In this document: one piece after another, positions 7,315-19,000 of the stretch
How the letters are laid out: each line of letters starts with the position of its first letter
How positions within the stretch are numbered: the stretch's first letter is position 1
Assembly (NCBI GenBank): GCA_002385985.1
Contig: DGEO01000014.1
Location: 2,218 to 41,356 of the forward strand
DNA length: 39,139 nt
Direction: 5' to 3'
Origin: Anaerolineaceae bacterium UBA3924
GTDB lineage: Bacteria; Chloroflexota; Anaerolineae; Anaerolineales; Anaerolineaceae
The notes under the pieces: generated by a model
The model's input: the letters and a program-made list of their open reading frames with translations, nothing else
Told to the model about the DNA's origin: nothing
Databases searched by the model: none
Made by a program: the position numbers and the translations under genes

Positions 7315-8757
7315 TCAGGGCACGCGCAGAACGGCCTGCGCCGCCACCTGCAGCAGATCCCCGGGCACCAGGGCCATCAGCACCACCGCTGCGGCCGAGC
7401 CGATGGCGATCAGGTTCAGCCACACATCCCGGCGGGCCACCCCCTCCCCGTCGCGGAAGAACATGTACACCACCACGCGCAGGTAATAGTAGGCCGAGAC
7501 CAGCGACGCGGCAATACCGATCACCGCCAGGCCAAACAGGCCGCTCTCGAGCGCCACGCGGAACAGGTACAGCTTGCCCCAGAAGCCCAGCGTCAGCGGC
7601 ACCCCGATGAACGAGAGCATGAAGACCAGCATGGCCACCCCCAGCCAGGGATACTTGCGGCCCAGCCCGGAGTAATCCTCCAGTTCCAGGCCGCGGCCCT
7701 CGGCCTGCTCCGCCGCCACCACCACCGACCAGGCCCCCAGGTTGGCGATGGCATAGCCCACCAGGTAGAACAGCATGGCCGCGACGGCATCCCCGGCGGC
7801 GGAGCTGTTCACCGCCACCAGGCCGATCAGCAGGTAGCCTGCGTGCGCGATGGAGGAGTAGGCCAGCAGGCGTTTGATGTTGGTCTGCACCAGCGCGATC
7901 AGGTTGCCGGCGATCATGGTCAGCGCCGCCAGCCCCGACACCACCGGCGCCAGATTTTCGCCCAGGGCCGGGAACACGACCAGCAGCAGGCGGATCAGCG
8001 CGGCAAAGCCGGCCGCCTTGGTGGCCGATGACATAAAGCCCGTCAGCGGCGAGGGCGCACCTTCATACACGTCCGGCGTCCAGGCGTGGAAGGGCACCGC
8101 CGACACCTTGAAGGCAAACCCGACCACCAGCAGCGCCGCGCCCACCAGCAGGAAGGTCAAATTGGCCGACCCGTCACGAACCGCGGCCACGATTCCTTCC
8201 AGGTTGATGCTGGCGGTACCGCCGAACACCATGGCGATGCCGTACAGCACGAACCCCGAAGAGAAAGCCCCCAGCAGGAAGTACTTGAGCGCCGCCTCCT
8301 GCGAGGCCAGCCGGGCGCGGAAGAACCCGGAAAGAATGTACAGCGGGATGGAGAGCAGCTCCAGCGCCAGGAAGAACATCACCAGGTCGTTGGCGTGGCC
8401 CATCAGCATCATACCGCCGATGCTGAACAGCAGCAGGGTGTAGTACTCGCCGCGCTGCAGGCGCATGCGCTTGAAGTAATCGTAAGCCAGCCCAATGCCA
8501 ACCAGGCCCACGGCGGCAAACAGCGCGTCCAGGAACAGGGAGAACCCGTCCGCAACCACCATGCCGGCAAAGGCCGTGCCGGTGGACGGAACAGCGGCCA
8601 GCGCAGCCCCCAGCCCGGCCGCCAGGCCCAGCCCCGAGAGCAGCGCGGCAATCCCTTTGCGCCCCTCCGGCAGGAACACATCCGCGACCATCACCAGCAC
8701 GCCGGTCACCAGCACCACCAGGACGGGAAGAATGGCCAGAAAATCGTTGATGCTCAT
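7315..8757 (-). CDS. nuoN: NADH-quinone oxidoreductase subunit N
   Basis: The 480-residue protein is hydrophobic throughout, with about 14 membrane segments, and belongs to the antiporter-like family of complex I proton-pumping subunits. Conserved stretches include the ALELLSIPLYILSGF region, the lysine-containing segment FKVSAVPFHAWTPDVYEGAP and IKRLLAYSSIAHAGYLLIG. Length fits NuoN (about 480). It is the last gene of the operon, 10 bp after nuoM, and is followed by a strong terminator. NuoN carries one of the proton channels of the membrane arm. Confidence 0.96.
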   Translation of the reverse strand: MSINDFLAILPVLVVLVTGVLVMVADVFLPEGRKGIAALLSGLGLAAGLGAALAAVPSTGTAFAGMVVADGFSLFLDALFAAVGLVGIGLAYDYFKRMRLQRGEYYTLLLFSIGGMMLMGHANDLVMFFLALELLSIPLYILSGFFRARLASQEAALKYFLLGAFSSGFVLYGIAMVFGGTASINLEGIVAAVRDGSANLTFLLVGAALLVVGFAFKVSAVPFHAWTPDVYEGAPSPLTGFMSSATKAAGFAALIRLLLVVFPALGENLAPVVSGLAALTMIAGNLIALVQTNIKRLLAYSSIAHAGYLLIGLVAVNSSAAGDAVAAMLFYLVGYAIANLGAWSVVVAAEQAEGRGLELEDYSGLGRKYPWLGVAMLVFMLSFIGVPLTLGFWGKLYLFRVALESGLFGLAVIGIAASLVSAYYYLRVVVYMFFRDGEGVARRDVWLNLIAIGSAAAVVLMALVPGDLLQVAAQAVLRVP

Positions 8758-8767
8758 GTCCGCGCTC

Positions 8768-10276
<1,509 letters not shown>

Positions 10277-10290
10277 ACAGCGTCCCCAGT

Positions 10291-12255
10291 TCAGCGCGCC
10301 AGCAGGAAGGTAAAGATCAGGGCCACGCCCACCAGCATGATGAGCGCGTAGGAGCGCACGTAGCCGTTCTGCAGGCTGCGCCCCAGGTTGCCCAGCAGGC
10401 GGGCCATGCCGCCCGCTCCGTTCACCACCCCGTCGATCAGCCCCTGGTCCACCGGGCCGGCCAGCATCTGGCTCAGCCGGGTGTAGGGCGTCACGAACAG
10501 GGCGTTGTAAATTTCATCCACGTACCACTTGCGCCGCAGCCAGGTGAACAGCCCCTTGAGCCGGACCGCCAGAGGATCAGGCTCCTCGGCGCGGGTGAGC
10601 GGGCTGCGCCCGTACAGCAGCCAGCCCAGCCCCAGCCCTGCCAGGGCGATGACCAGCGCGATACCCGCGGTCAGCGGGTTGAACCCGGCTTCCACCAGCG
10701 GCTCGACGGTGTGGTGCAGCCAGTCACCCAGCAGGTGACTCCCGGGCAGGTTGAGCGCGCCGCCCACCGCCGCCAGCGCCGCCAGAATGCCCAGCGGCAC
10801 GGTGATCACCGGCGAGGATTCGGTCGCCGCCCGGGCCGCCTCGCTGCGCCCCTGGCCGAAGAAGACCAGCGCCAGCTGGCGTGCGACGTAGAAGGCGGTC
10901 AGCAGGGCCGCGATCAGCAGCACCACGAACACCGCCGGGCTGACCTGCTCCGCCGCCGCCAGAATTTCATCCTTCGAGAAGAAGCCCGAGAGCGGGGCCA
11001 CCCCGGCCAGCGCCAGCCCGCCGATCAGGTACACCCAGAAGGTCACCGGCATGCGGCTGCGCAGCCCGCCCATGAAGCGCATATCCTGCGGATCGAAGCC
11101 GCCGTGATGCCCGTCGTGAGCCTGGGCATGGCGCTCGTGACCGCGCTCCATGCCCAGGATGACCGAGCCGGCCCCCAGGAAGAGCAGCGCCTTGAAGAAG
11201 GCGTGGGTGATCAGGTGGAACATGCCGGCTACCACCGCGCCCATGCCCACCGCGGCCACCATAAAGCCCAGCTGAGAAATGGTCGAGAAGGCCAGCACGC
11301 GCTTGATGTCGGTCTGGGCCACGGCGATGGTGGCGGCGAACAGGGCCGTCAGCGCGCCCACCCACAAGACCGCCGACTGGGCCGCCGGCGCGGCGGCGAA
11401 GATCGGCAGCGAGCGCGCCACCAGGTACACGCCGGCCGTCACCATGGTGGCGGCATGGATCAGCGCCGAAACCGGGGTCGGGCCGGCCATGGCGTCCGGC
11501 AGCCAGGTGAACAGCGGCAGCTGGGCCGATTTGCCCGTCACCGCCAGCAGGAAGAACAGGGTGATGGCCAGCAGCACGGCGGGCGCGGCCTCCGCCGCCC
11601 GCGGCAGCACCTCGCCAAAACTGAGCGAGCCGAATGCCCAGAACATGGTGAACATGGCGATCAGAAAGCCAAGGTCGCCGATGCGGTTGACCACAAAGGC
11701 CTTCTTGGCCGCCCGCGCGTTGCCCAGCCCGGCTTCGCCCTTCTCAAACCAGAAGCCGATCAGCAAATACGAGCACAGGCCCACGCCTTCCCAGCCGACA
11801 AACATCATCAGGTAGTTGTCGGCGCTGACCAGCACCATCATCGCGGCGATGAACAGGTTCAGGTAGAGGAAGAAGCGGCGGAAGCGGGCCGGGTCGCCGT
11901 TGTGGCGCGTGTCATCGTGCATGTAGCCGATGGAATAGATATGAATCAGCGTGCCCACCCCCGAGACCACCAGCATCATGGTGACCGAGAGGGTGTCCAC
12001 CCGGAAGGCCCAGTCCACGTTAAGCGAGCCGATGGACATCCAGCGCGCCAGCAGCAGGCTCTGGCCCTCCGGCTGCTGCGCCAGGCCCACAGCCAGCAGC
12101 ACTGAGACGGCGAAGGAGCCCAGCGCGGCCAGGCTGGCCACCAGGCCCACGCCCCGCTCGCCCAGCGCCCTGCCAGCCAGCAGGTTGATCAGAATGCCCG
12201 CCAGCGGGATCAGGACCACCCAGGGAACCAGGGGAAAGAGAGTTTCAGCGGTCAT
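10291..12255 (-). CDS. nuoL: NADH-quinone oxidoreductase subunit L
   Basis: The 654-residue protein is the largest membrane subunit, with about 16 membrane segments. Diagnostic parts are the HIYSIGYMHDD segment, FVGWEGVGLCSYLLIGFWF with the channel glutamate, KSAQLPLFTWLPDAMAGPTP with the channel lysine region, and TDIKRVLAFSTISQLGFM. A histidine-rich loop (RGHERHAQAHDGHHGG) lies between membrane segments in the second half, a common variable loop in NuoL. The C-terminal part corresponds to the long lateral helix and last anchor. The gene lies 18 bp after nuoK. NuoL is the distal proton channel. Confidence 0.97.
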   Translation of the reverse strand: MTAETLFPLVPWVVLIPLAGILINLLAGRALGERGVGLVASLAALGSFAVSVLLAVGLAQQPEGQSLLLARWMSIGSLNVDWAFRVDTLSVTMMLVVSGVGTLIHIYSIGYMHDDTRHNGDPARFRRFFLYLNLFIAAMMVLVSADNYLMMFVGWEGVGLCSYLLIGFWFEKGEAGLGNARAAKKAFVVNRIGDLGFLIAMFTMFWAFGSLSFGEVLPRAAEAAPAVLLAITLFFLLAVTGKSAQLPLFTWLPDAMAGPTPVSALIHAATMVTAGVYLVARSLPIFAAAPAAQSAVLWVGALTALFAATIAVAQTDIKRVLAFSTISQLGFMVAAVGMGAVVAGMFHLITHAFFKALLFLGAGSVILGMERGHERHAQAHDGHHGGFDPQDMRFMGGLRSRMPVTFWVYLIGGLALAGVAPLSGFFSKDEILAAAEQVSPAVFVVLLIAALLTAFYVARQLALVFFGQGRSEAARAATESSPVITVPLGILAALAAVGGALNLPGSHLLGDWLHHTVEPLVEAGFNPLTAGIALVIALAGLGLGWLLYGRSPLTRAEEPDPLAVRLKGLFTWLRRKWYVDEIYNALFVTPYTRLSQMLAGPVDQGLIDGVVNGAGGMARLLGNLGRSLQNGYVRSYALIMLVGVALIFTFLLAR

Positions 12256-12273
12256 TGCATTCTCCTGAACGGA

Positions 12274-12573
12274 TCAGCCCTGCAGCATGCTGAGCTCGTC
12301 CACGTCGATGGTGTGGCGCGTGCGGAAGATGGCCACCATCAGGGCCAGGCCCACCGCCACCTCGGCCGCCGCCACGGTCATCACAAAGAAGACGAACAGC
12401 TGCCCGCTGAGCGCCTGGTGATAGGCGGCGAAGGCCACAAAGGCCAGGTTGGCGGCGTTGAACATCAGCTCGAGCGACATGAACATGATCAGCGGGTTGC
12501 GCCGCAGCAGCACCCCCAGAATGCCGATCAGGAACATAATCGCGGACAGGATCAGGTAATAACTCAACGGCAT
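12274..12573 (-). CDS. nuoK: NADH-quinone oxidoreductase subunit K
   Basis: The 99 residues form three membrane helices, the standard NuoK size. The two intramembrane glutamates are present, E35 in SLELMFNAANLAF and E71 in AAAEVAVGLAL, equivalent to E36 and E72 of E. coli NuoK. The start chosen is MPLSYYLILS; an in-frame start a few bases upstream is not excluded. It lies between nuoJ (21 bp) and nuoL (18 bp). Confidence 0.96.
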   Translation of the reverse strand: MPLSYYLILSAIMFLIGILGVLLRRNPLIMFMSLELMFNAANLAFVAFAAYHQALSGQLFVFFVMTVAAAEVAVGLALMVAIFRTRHTIDVDELSMLQG

Positions 12574-12594
12574 ACGGCATCTCCTGCGGCCCGA

Positions 12595-13188
<594 letters not shown>

Positions 13189-13199
13189 GTGCCCTCCTC

Positions 13200-13700
13200 T
13201 CAGTCGGTCGGATCGGACATTTCGGGGATGGCGCGCGTGTACACCCCCGGCGGGGTTCGCTGCGGGGTGGGCTTGCCGCCCGGCGGAACCGGCTCCAGAA
13301 GCATCTCCTTGGTGTAGATGGCGCTGGCCCGGTCGTGGAACGAAAGCTCGTAGTTGTCGCTCAGCACGATGGCCTCGGTCGGGCAGGCATCCTCACAGTA
13401 GCCGCAGAATATGCAGCGCAGCATGTTGATCTCATAGGTGCTGGCGTAGCGCTCACCCGGCGAGTAGCGCTCCTCGTCCGAGTTTTCCGACGCCTCGACG
13501 AAAATGGCGTCGGCCGGGCAGGCCGCCTCGCACAGCGAGCAGCCGATGCAGCGCTCCAGCCCGGTGTCCTCGTAGCGGCGCAGCACGTGCCGCCCGCGGA
13601 AGCGGGTGCGCACCATGCGCTTCTGCTCCGGGTACTGCACGGTGACGGTTTTTTCTGTCAAAAAGGCCTTCAGCGTGGTCAGCAGTCCACGTACCAGCAT
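13200..13700 (-). CDS. nuoI: NADH-quinone oxidoreductase subunit I (two 4Fe-4S clusters)
   Basis: The 166-residue ferredoxin-like subunit carries two CxxCxxCxxxC motifs: C51, C54, C57, C61 with C106 nearby, and C96, C99, C102, C106. These hold clusters N6a and N6b, which pass electrons from NuoG towards cluster N2 in NuoB. An N-terminal amphipathic segment anchors it to the membrane arm. The proline-rich last 30 residues (VPPGGKPTPQRTPPGV) are an extension not needed for the fold. It lies 4 bp after nuoH. Confidence 0.96.
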   Translation of the reverse strand: MLVRGLLTTLKAFLTEKTVTVQYPEQKRMVRTRFRGRHVLRRYEDTGLERCIGCSLCEAACPADAIFVEASENSDEERYSPGERYASTYEINMLRCIFCGYCEDACPTEAIVLSDNYELSFHDRASAIYTKEMLLEPVPPGGKPTPQRTPPGVYTRAIPEMSDPTD

Positions 13701-13704
13701 GTCA

Positions 13705-14709
13705 CTATCCTCCTACCAGCACCACAATCAGCGCCGTGACCAGCACATTCACCAGGCCGAGCGGGAAGAGCACCTTCCAGCCCAGGGCCATCAGGCGATC
13801 ATAGCGAATGCGCGGCAGCGCGCTGCGCACCCACACCATCACGAACAGCCAGACCACCACCTTGGCCACCAGGTACAGCGGCCCCAGAATGGGGAAGCGG
13901 TCCACAAACGGCCCCAGGTACCCGCCCAGGAAGAGCGTGGCGCCGATGGTCGCCACGGCGATCATCTTGATATACTCGGCCATGAAGAACAGGGCAAATT
14001 TCATCCCCGAGTATTCGCTGTGATAGCCGGCGGTCAGCTCCTGCTCGGCCTCGGGCATGTCAAAGGGCGCCCGGTTGACCTCCGCCAGGCTGGCGATGAA
14101 ATAGAGCACAAACCCGGCCGGCTGCAGCACTGCAAACCACATGGGCCGCTGGGCGTCGACGATGTCCACCAGGCTCATCGAGCCGGCCAGGATGACTGGC
14201 CCCACGATGGCCAGCCCCAGGGCTAGCTCGTAGCTGATCATCTGCGCGGTGGCCCGCAGCCCGCCCAGCATGGCGTACTTGTTGTTCGAGGACCAGCCCG
14301 CCAGGGTGATGCCGTACACCGAGATGGACGTAATGGCGATAATGTAGAGCACCCCGACGTTGATGTCCGTCAGGAACAGGTTGACCGTGCGGCCGAACAG
14401 GTTCAGCGGCGGCCCCAGCGGCACCACCGCCAGCACGGTCAGCGCGGGCAGCACCGTGATCAACGGTGCCAGGATGAAGATTTTCTTATCCGCCCCGGCC
14501 GGGGTCAGCTCTTCCTTGAAGATCAGTTTGACCGCGTCGGCGATGGGCTGCAGCACCCCCTGCGGACCGGCCCGGTTTGGCCCCACGCGCACCTGAATGC
14601 GGGCGATGACCTTGCGCTCGAAGAGCGTGACGTAGGCGAAGCCGCCGGTCAGCATCAGCACCATCACGACCGACTTGATTACCCATTCCAGGATCATCCC
14701 TGCGTCCAT
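13705..14709 (-). CDS. nuoH: NADH-quinone oxidoreductase subunit H
   Basis: The 334-residue membrane protein has about eight helices and forms the quinone chamber together with NuoB and NuoD. Family signatures seen are RKVIARIQVRVGPNRAGPQG near the N-terminus, LFLTDINVGVLYI, NRAPFDMPEAEQELTAGYH, and YSGMKFALFFMAEYIKM. Charged residues of the third cytoplasmic loop are in place. Spacing is 10 bp to nuoG and 4 bp to nuoI. Confidence 0.97.
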   Translation of the reverse strand: MDAGMILEWVIKSVVMVLMLTGGFAYVTLFERKVIARIQVRVGPNRAGPQGVLQPIADAVKLIFKEELTPAGADKKIFILAPLITVLPALTVLAVVPLGPPLNLFGRTVNLFLTDINVGVLYIIAITSISVYGITLAGWSSNNKYAMLGGLRATAQMISYELALGLAIVGPVILAGSMSLVDIVDAQRPMWFAVLQPAGFVLYFIASLAEVNRAPFDMPEAEQELTAGYHSEYSGMKFALFFMAEYIKMIAVATIGATLFLGGYLGPFVDRFPILGPLYLVAKVVVWLFVMVWVRSALPRIRYDRLMALGWKVLFPLGLVNVLVTALIVVLVGG

Positions 14710-14719
14710 GCGCTCCCTC

Positions 14720-17218
14720 CTAAGCTTCCGGTTCGGTCACCAGCGGGCGCAGGCGCACCGCCTCCGGCCCGGTGGCCGGGATGCCCACGCTGCGCGGAGC
14801 CAGCAGCACGTCCGGGGGCAGCTGCTCGTCCACGCGGATTTCCACGCCGCTGGCCGTCCAGCCCTCGCCTTCCAGCGTCACCAGGCTGGCGGCGCCGAAG
14901 CCCAGCCGGGCGGCCGTCTCCGGGTTCAGCCAGACCTCGCGCCGGGCCATGCGCTGCCCAACGATCTTCATGGACGGCTTGAGCGTCAGCCCCTGATCGT
15001 ACAGCCGGGTGACCGGGGCCAGGTACACCGCCCCTTCCGGCACCTGCAGCGGAGCCGGCGCTGCCATCGCGATCGAAACCTCCCCGTCCGGGTCAGTAAC
15101 GGCATCCGGCTGGAGCTGCACGCCCAGGCCCTGATGGTTGTCGTACCCGGTGCCGCCGTAGTAGCGGTCCTCGCGCCCGATGATGGGCCACTGCTCGGAC
15201 ACCTCGCTGATCAGCGCGTAGTCCAGCCCGGCGTACGCCGGCACGCTGGCGGCGATGCGCAGCATAACCGTGGCCGCCGAAGCGCCCTCCAGCTCGATTC
15301 CCACGCGCAGGCCCACACGGGCCGCGATGGAGAAGTCCGCCAGCGGTCCGGGCGGCGCGGCCACCGCCGGGTAGAACCGCTGTACCCGGCGCTCGCCGCT
15401 GGTGAAGGTACCCTCGCGCTCGGTAAAGGCCTGCGCGGGCAGCACCACGTCCGCCATCTGGGCGGTGCGGGTCATGAACAGATCCTGCACCACCAGGAAG
15501 CCGGCCTGCTTGAGCGCCGCCTCCAGCGCGGGATGGTCACCCGCCGGGTCCGCCGCGGCGATCCAGGCCAGCCCGGACCCGGAAAGCGCTCCGGCCAGGT
15601 CCGCCTCCGGGCGGAAGCCCATGTCGTAAGCCCCCAGGGTGTTGTTCTGCTGCCAGACGCCGATCAGGCCGCTGTTGACCTTCCCGGCGCGCCCGCTGCC
15701 GGCCAGCAGACCGGCCGCTTCGCGGGCCAGCGCGGTGGTCTCCGCCAGCCCCAGCCCTTCCGAGCCGTAGAAGATCACCAGGTTTTCCGCCGAGCGCAGC
15801 GCTTCGGCCGCTTCGGCCAGCTCGCCCTCGCCGGCGGCCAGCCGCCCCAGAGCCTCGAGCTCCTCACCGTAGCGGTAATGGTGGATGAAGCGGGCATAGG
15901 GGTCCAGCCGGGTCGGGCGGGGGTTGAGCACCATCAGCGCCGCACCGCGGTCGGCGGCTCGCTTGACGCGCAGCCACCAGACCGGCGCTTCTTCCTGCAG
16001 ATCGCTGGCGATCACCAGAATGGCGTCGCCCTTGCCCAGCTCGCCCAGGTTGGAGCCTTTCCCCAGCCCGTATCGCTGGACGTACTCGCCGCCGCCCACC
16101 TGCGTGTGCAGCAGCTTGCGCCCGCCCAGGTGATCGGTCACCTGGGCCAGGTTGAACAGGTCCTCGTTCGCCAGCCGCCCGCCGGCCAGGGTCACCGTGC
16201 CGGCTCCGGCCTGGCGCAGGCGCTGCTCCACCAGGTCCAGCGCCTCATCCCAGCTGACCGGCACCAGCCCCTGCTCTTTGCGCACGTGCGGCGAGAGGAT
16301 GCGCTCGCCGCTCTCGGCGTAGTGATAGCCAAAGCGGCCTTTGTCGCAGATCCAGATCTCGTTGACCAGCTCGTTCTGGCGCGGCATCACCCGCTTGACC
16401 ACCCATTTGCCACCGGATTTGACCTCGCGGCGGGTGTTGAGGGTGGTGTTGCAGCCCACCGGGCACTGCGTGCAGATGGAAGCGTTGTTTTTCAGCTCCC
16501 AGGGACGCGCGGCGAAGCGGAAGTCGGCCGTGGTCAGCGCGCCCACCGGGCAGATGTCGGTGGTGTTGCCCGAGAAGTACGAATCAAAGGGCGGGTCGGA
16601 ATAGGTCACAATCTGCATCGATCGCCCGCGGTGGTAGAAGGACAGCACCGGCTCGTCGACGATTTCGTCCTGGAAGCGGATGCAGCGGGCGCACAGAATG
16701 CAGCGCTCGCGGTCCAGGTAGATCAGCTCGCCCAGCGGCACGTGCTTGGCCAGGCGCATCTTGTCGTCCAGTAAAAAGCGCGACTGGCCCGGTCCGTAGG
16801 CGCGGGTCAGGTCCTGCAGCGGGCACTCGCCGCCCTTGTCGCAGATGGGGCAGTCCAGCGGGTGCGAGGTCAGCAGGAACTCGATGATGTCCCTGTGGGC
16901 GCGCAGCACCTCGGGTGTGTTGGTGCGGATCACCATCCCTTCCGAAACCGGGATGGTGCAGGAGGTCTCCAGCTTGGGGCTGAATTGAATTTTCGGCTGT
17001 CCGTCGGCGTCCAGCACGGGCTGGCCGGTGGCGCGGTCCACCATGGGGCGGCCCACCTGCACCAGGCACATGCGGCACATGCCCACCGGCTCCATCTTGG
17101 GGTGGTAGCAGAACACCGGGATGTCGATGCCGGCCTTCCTGGCCGCGTCCACCACCAGCGTACCCTCCGGGACGGTGACGGTCAGGTCGTCAATGGTCAG
17201 GGTTACCTGATTCGCCAT
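14720..17218 (-). CDS. nuoG: NADH-quinone oxidoreductase subunit G
   Basis: The start is taken at MANQVTLTID (17218), behind a GAGGAG site; a longer in-frame start (17296) would overlap nuoF and has no ribosome binding site. The 832 residues begin with a 2Fe-2S ferredoxin domain (C37, C48, C51, C87; N1b). The histidine-ligated cluster follows (H119, C123, C126, C132; N5), then C173, C176, C179, C223 (N4). An additional set C249, C252, C256, C291 corresponds to the off-pathway cluster N7 seen in E. coli and Thermus. The rest is a degenerate molybdopterin oxidoreductase-like domain. It carries electrons from NuoF to NuoI. Confidence 0.97.
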   Translation of the reverse strand: MANQVTLTIDDLTVTVPEGTLVVDAARKAGIDIPVFCYHPKMEPVGMCRMCLVQVGRPMVDRATGQPVLDADGQPKIQFSPKLETSCTIPVSEGMVIRTNTPEVLRAHRDIIEFLLTSHPLDCPICDKGGECPLQDLTRAYGPGQSRFLLDDKMRLAKHVPLGELIYLDRERCILCARCIRFQDEIVDEPVLSFYHRGRSMQIVTYSDPPFDSYFSGNTTDICPVGALTTADFRFAARPWELKNNASICTQCPVGCNTTLNTRREVKSGGKWVVKRVMPRQNELVNEIWICDKGRFGYHYAESGERILSPHVRKEQGLVPVSWDEALDLVEQRLRQAGAGTVTLAGGRLANEDLFNLAQVTDHLGGRKLLHTQVGGGEYVQRYGLGKGSNLGELGKGDAILVIASDLQEEAPVWWLRVKRAADRGAALMVLNPRPTRLDPYARFIHHYRYGEELEALGRLAAGEGELAEAAEALRSAENLVIFYGSEGLGLAETTALAREAAGLLAGSGRAGKVNSGLIGVWQQNNTLGAYDMGFRPEADLAGALSGSGLAWIAAADPAGDHPALEAALKQAGFLVVQDLFMTRTAQMADVVLPAQAFTEREGTFTSGERRVQRFYPAVAAPPGPLADFSIAARVGLRVGIELEGASAATVMLRIAASVPAYAGLDYALISEVSEQWPIIGREDRYYGGTGYDNHQGLGVQLQPDAVTDPDGEVSIAMAAPAPLQVPEGAVYLAPVTRLYDQGLTLKPSMKIVGQRMARREVWLNPETAARLGFGAASLVTLEGEGWTASGVEIRVDEQLPPDVLLAPRSVGIPATGPEAVRLRPLVTEPEA

Positions 17219-17228
17219 GCAGCTCTCC

Positions 17229-18473
17229 TCAGGATCCGTTGAAATCGGATCGGAATTTCTCAATGCCAGACAGCACGGCCATGGTGGAAAACTCACCCAG
17301 CGCGCACAGGCATTTGCCCTGGATTTCGCGGGCCACGTCGACCAGCAGCTCCACGTCCTCGGGGTTGGGCTGGCCGCTGTTCAGCCGCCGGGTGATGTGA
17401 TTCATCCAGTAAGTGCCCTCGCGGCAGGGCGTACATTTGCCGCAGGACTCGTGGCGGAAGAACGAGACCGTCTTGTGCACCAGCCATTTCATATCCACGG
17501 TCTCGTCCAGGATGATCACCGAAGCCGAGCCGAGCGGTGCGCCGAGCGCGTCGGTCATCTCGTAAGTCATGGGCGTGTCCAGCGCCTTTTCGTCGGCGAC
17601 GATCAGCGTCGAGGACGCCCCCGCCGACATGATGGCCTTGATCTTCCCATCCTCAAGGATACCCCCGCCGTGCTCGTAGATCAGCTCGCGGAAGGTGCGC
17701 CCCAGGGGCAGCTCGTAGTTGCCCGGGCGGTTGACCCGCCCCGACAGGCAGAAGATCTTGGTCCCCGGCGAGCGGTCGGTGCCGTACTGGCGGTAGAAGG
17801 AATTGCCCTTGCCCAGGATGACCGGCAGGTTGGAAAGTGTCTCGACATTGTTGATCACCGTGGGCTTGCCGTACAGACCTTCGACGGCCGGGAAGGGCGG
17901 GCGCAGGCGCGGCTGGCCCAGCTTGCCTTCGAGCGACTCCAGCAGCGCGGTCTCCTCGCCGCAGATGTAGGCCCCCGCCCCCAGATGGGTGTAGAGGCGC
18001 AGCGAGTAGTCCGTGCCCAGAATGCGGTCGCCCAGCAGCCCGGCCTGCTCCAGCTCGGCGATTTTTTCGTCCAGCCAGGCAGCGATCTGCCAGAACTCGC
18101 CGCGCAGGTAGATGTAGCCGGTGTTGGCCTGCACCGCGTAGCAGGCGATCATCAGCCCCTCCAGGAACTGGAGGGGGTTGCGTTCCAGGATCTCGCGGTC
18201 CTTGAAGGTGCCCGGCTCGGATTCGTCGGCGTTGGCCACCACGTAGTGCGGCCACAGGTTGTTGGGCAAAAAGCTCCACTTCAGCCCGGTGGGGAAGCCC
18301 GCGCCGCCCCGGCCGCGCAGACCGGAGTCCTTGACCTGCTGGACCACATCGGCGGGCTTCATCTGCAGGGCCTTTTCAAACCCCTGAAAGCCCTCGTTCT
18401 GCCGGTAAACCTCCAGCCGGTCCAGGTCGGGGATCTCGCGGTGGCGCAGCAGCAGATAGACCTGATCGCTCAT
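17229..18473 (-). CDS. nuoF: NADH-quinone oxidoreductase subunit F (NADH- and FMN-binding)
   Basis: The 414-residue flavoprotein has the glycine-rich GLRGRGGAGFPTGLKW (51-66) for FMN/NADH. It also has NADESEPGTFKDREI, CGEETALLESLEGK, and the 4Fe-4S motif SCGKCTPCREGT with C344, C347, C350 and C388 (cluster N3). It oxidises NADH and is the entry point of complex I. The ATG overlaps the nuoE stop by 4 bp, indicating coupled translation. Length is typical (about 420). Confidence 0.97.
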   Translation of the reverse strand: MSDQVYLLLRHREIPDLDRLEVYRQNEGFQGFEKALQMKPADVVQQVKDSGLRGRGGAGFPTGLKWSFLPNNLWPHYVVANADESEPGTFKDREILERNPLQFLEGLMIACYAVQANTGYIYLRGEFWQIAAWLDEKIAELEQAGLLGDRILGTDYSLRLYTHLGAGAYICGEETALLESLEGKLGQPRLRPPFPAVEGLYGKPTVINNVETLSNLPVILGKGNSFYRQYGTDRSPGTKIFCLSGRVNRPGNYELPLGRTFRELIYEHGGGILEDGKIKAIMSAGASSTLIVADEKALDTPMTYEMTDALGAPLGSASVIILDETVDMKWLVHKTVSFFRHESCGKCTPCREGTYWMNHITRRLNSGQPNPEDVELLVDVAREIQGKCLCALGEFSTMAVLSGIEKFRSDFNGS

Positions 18474-19000
18474 GCGGCTCCCTCCCTCGACCTGGCTTCC
18501 TGCACGGCCTTCTCGCGCAGCGCGGCGATCACCTGCAGGGCGGTCTCCGCAGTCTGGTTCTCATAGTAGGCGATCTCCCCGTCTCCCTGCACCTGGAAGA
18601 CCGGCGCCCGGTGGCAGGCCGCCAAGCACTTGACCTCTTCAATGGTGAACAGCCCGTCGGGCGTGGTCCCGCCGGAGCTGACGCCCAGCTCCTTGCACAG
18701 CGCCTCGAAGAAGGTCTCCGCGCCGCGCAGGGCGCAGGGCAGGTCGGTGCAGACCTGGATGCGGTAGCGACCTTCGTGCTGGTCATAGAACAGGGTATAA
18801 AAGCCCACCACCGAAGCCACGTCGGTGACCGACATCTCCAGGATTTCGGCGATATCCGCCAGCTCGTTCGGGCTGATGTAGTTGTCGTCACGCTGGGCCA
18901 GGAACAGCAGCGGCATCACGGCGGACCGCTTGCGCTCCGGCGGGTACTTGGCGAGAATCTGCTCGATCTCGGTCTGGTATTTGGCGTGGAATGCGTTCAA
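18470..19000 (-). CDS. nuoE: NADH-quinone oxidoreductase subunit E
   Basis: The 176-residue thioredoxin-fold subunit holds a 2Fe-2S cluster (N1a) with C84 and C89 (VCTDLPCAL) and C125 and C129 (KCLAACHRAP). The N-terminal helical part with VASVVGFYTLFYD is typical. It forms the NADH dehydrogenase tip with NuoF. It overlaps nuoD by 4 bp and nuoF by 4 bp. Confidence 0.96.
   Translation of the reverse strand: MNAFHAKYQTEIEQILAKYPPERKRSAVMPLLFLAQRDDNYISPNELADIAEILEMSVTDVASVVGFYTLFYDQHEGRYRIQVCTDLPCALRGAETFFEALCKELGVSSGGTTPDGLFTIEEVKCLAACHRAPVFQVQGDGEIAYYENQTAETALQVIAALREKAVQEARSREGAA

Noticed and set aside
14675..16774. A 699-codon open frame on the plus strand opposite nuoG
   Set aside because: Shadow of nuoG in GC-rich DNA; the nuoG frame has all cluster ligands and operon spacing.
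17219..17296. A longer nuoG start 26 codons upstream
   Set aside because: It would overlap the end of nuoF, has no ribosome binding site, and the added residues do not resemble the family; the ATG at 17218 has GAGGAG.
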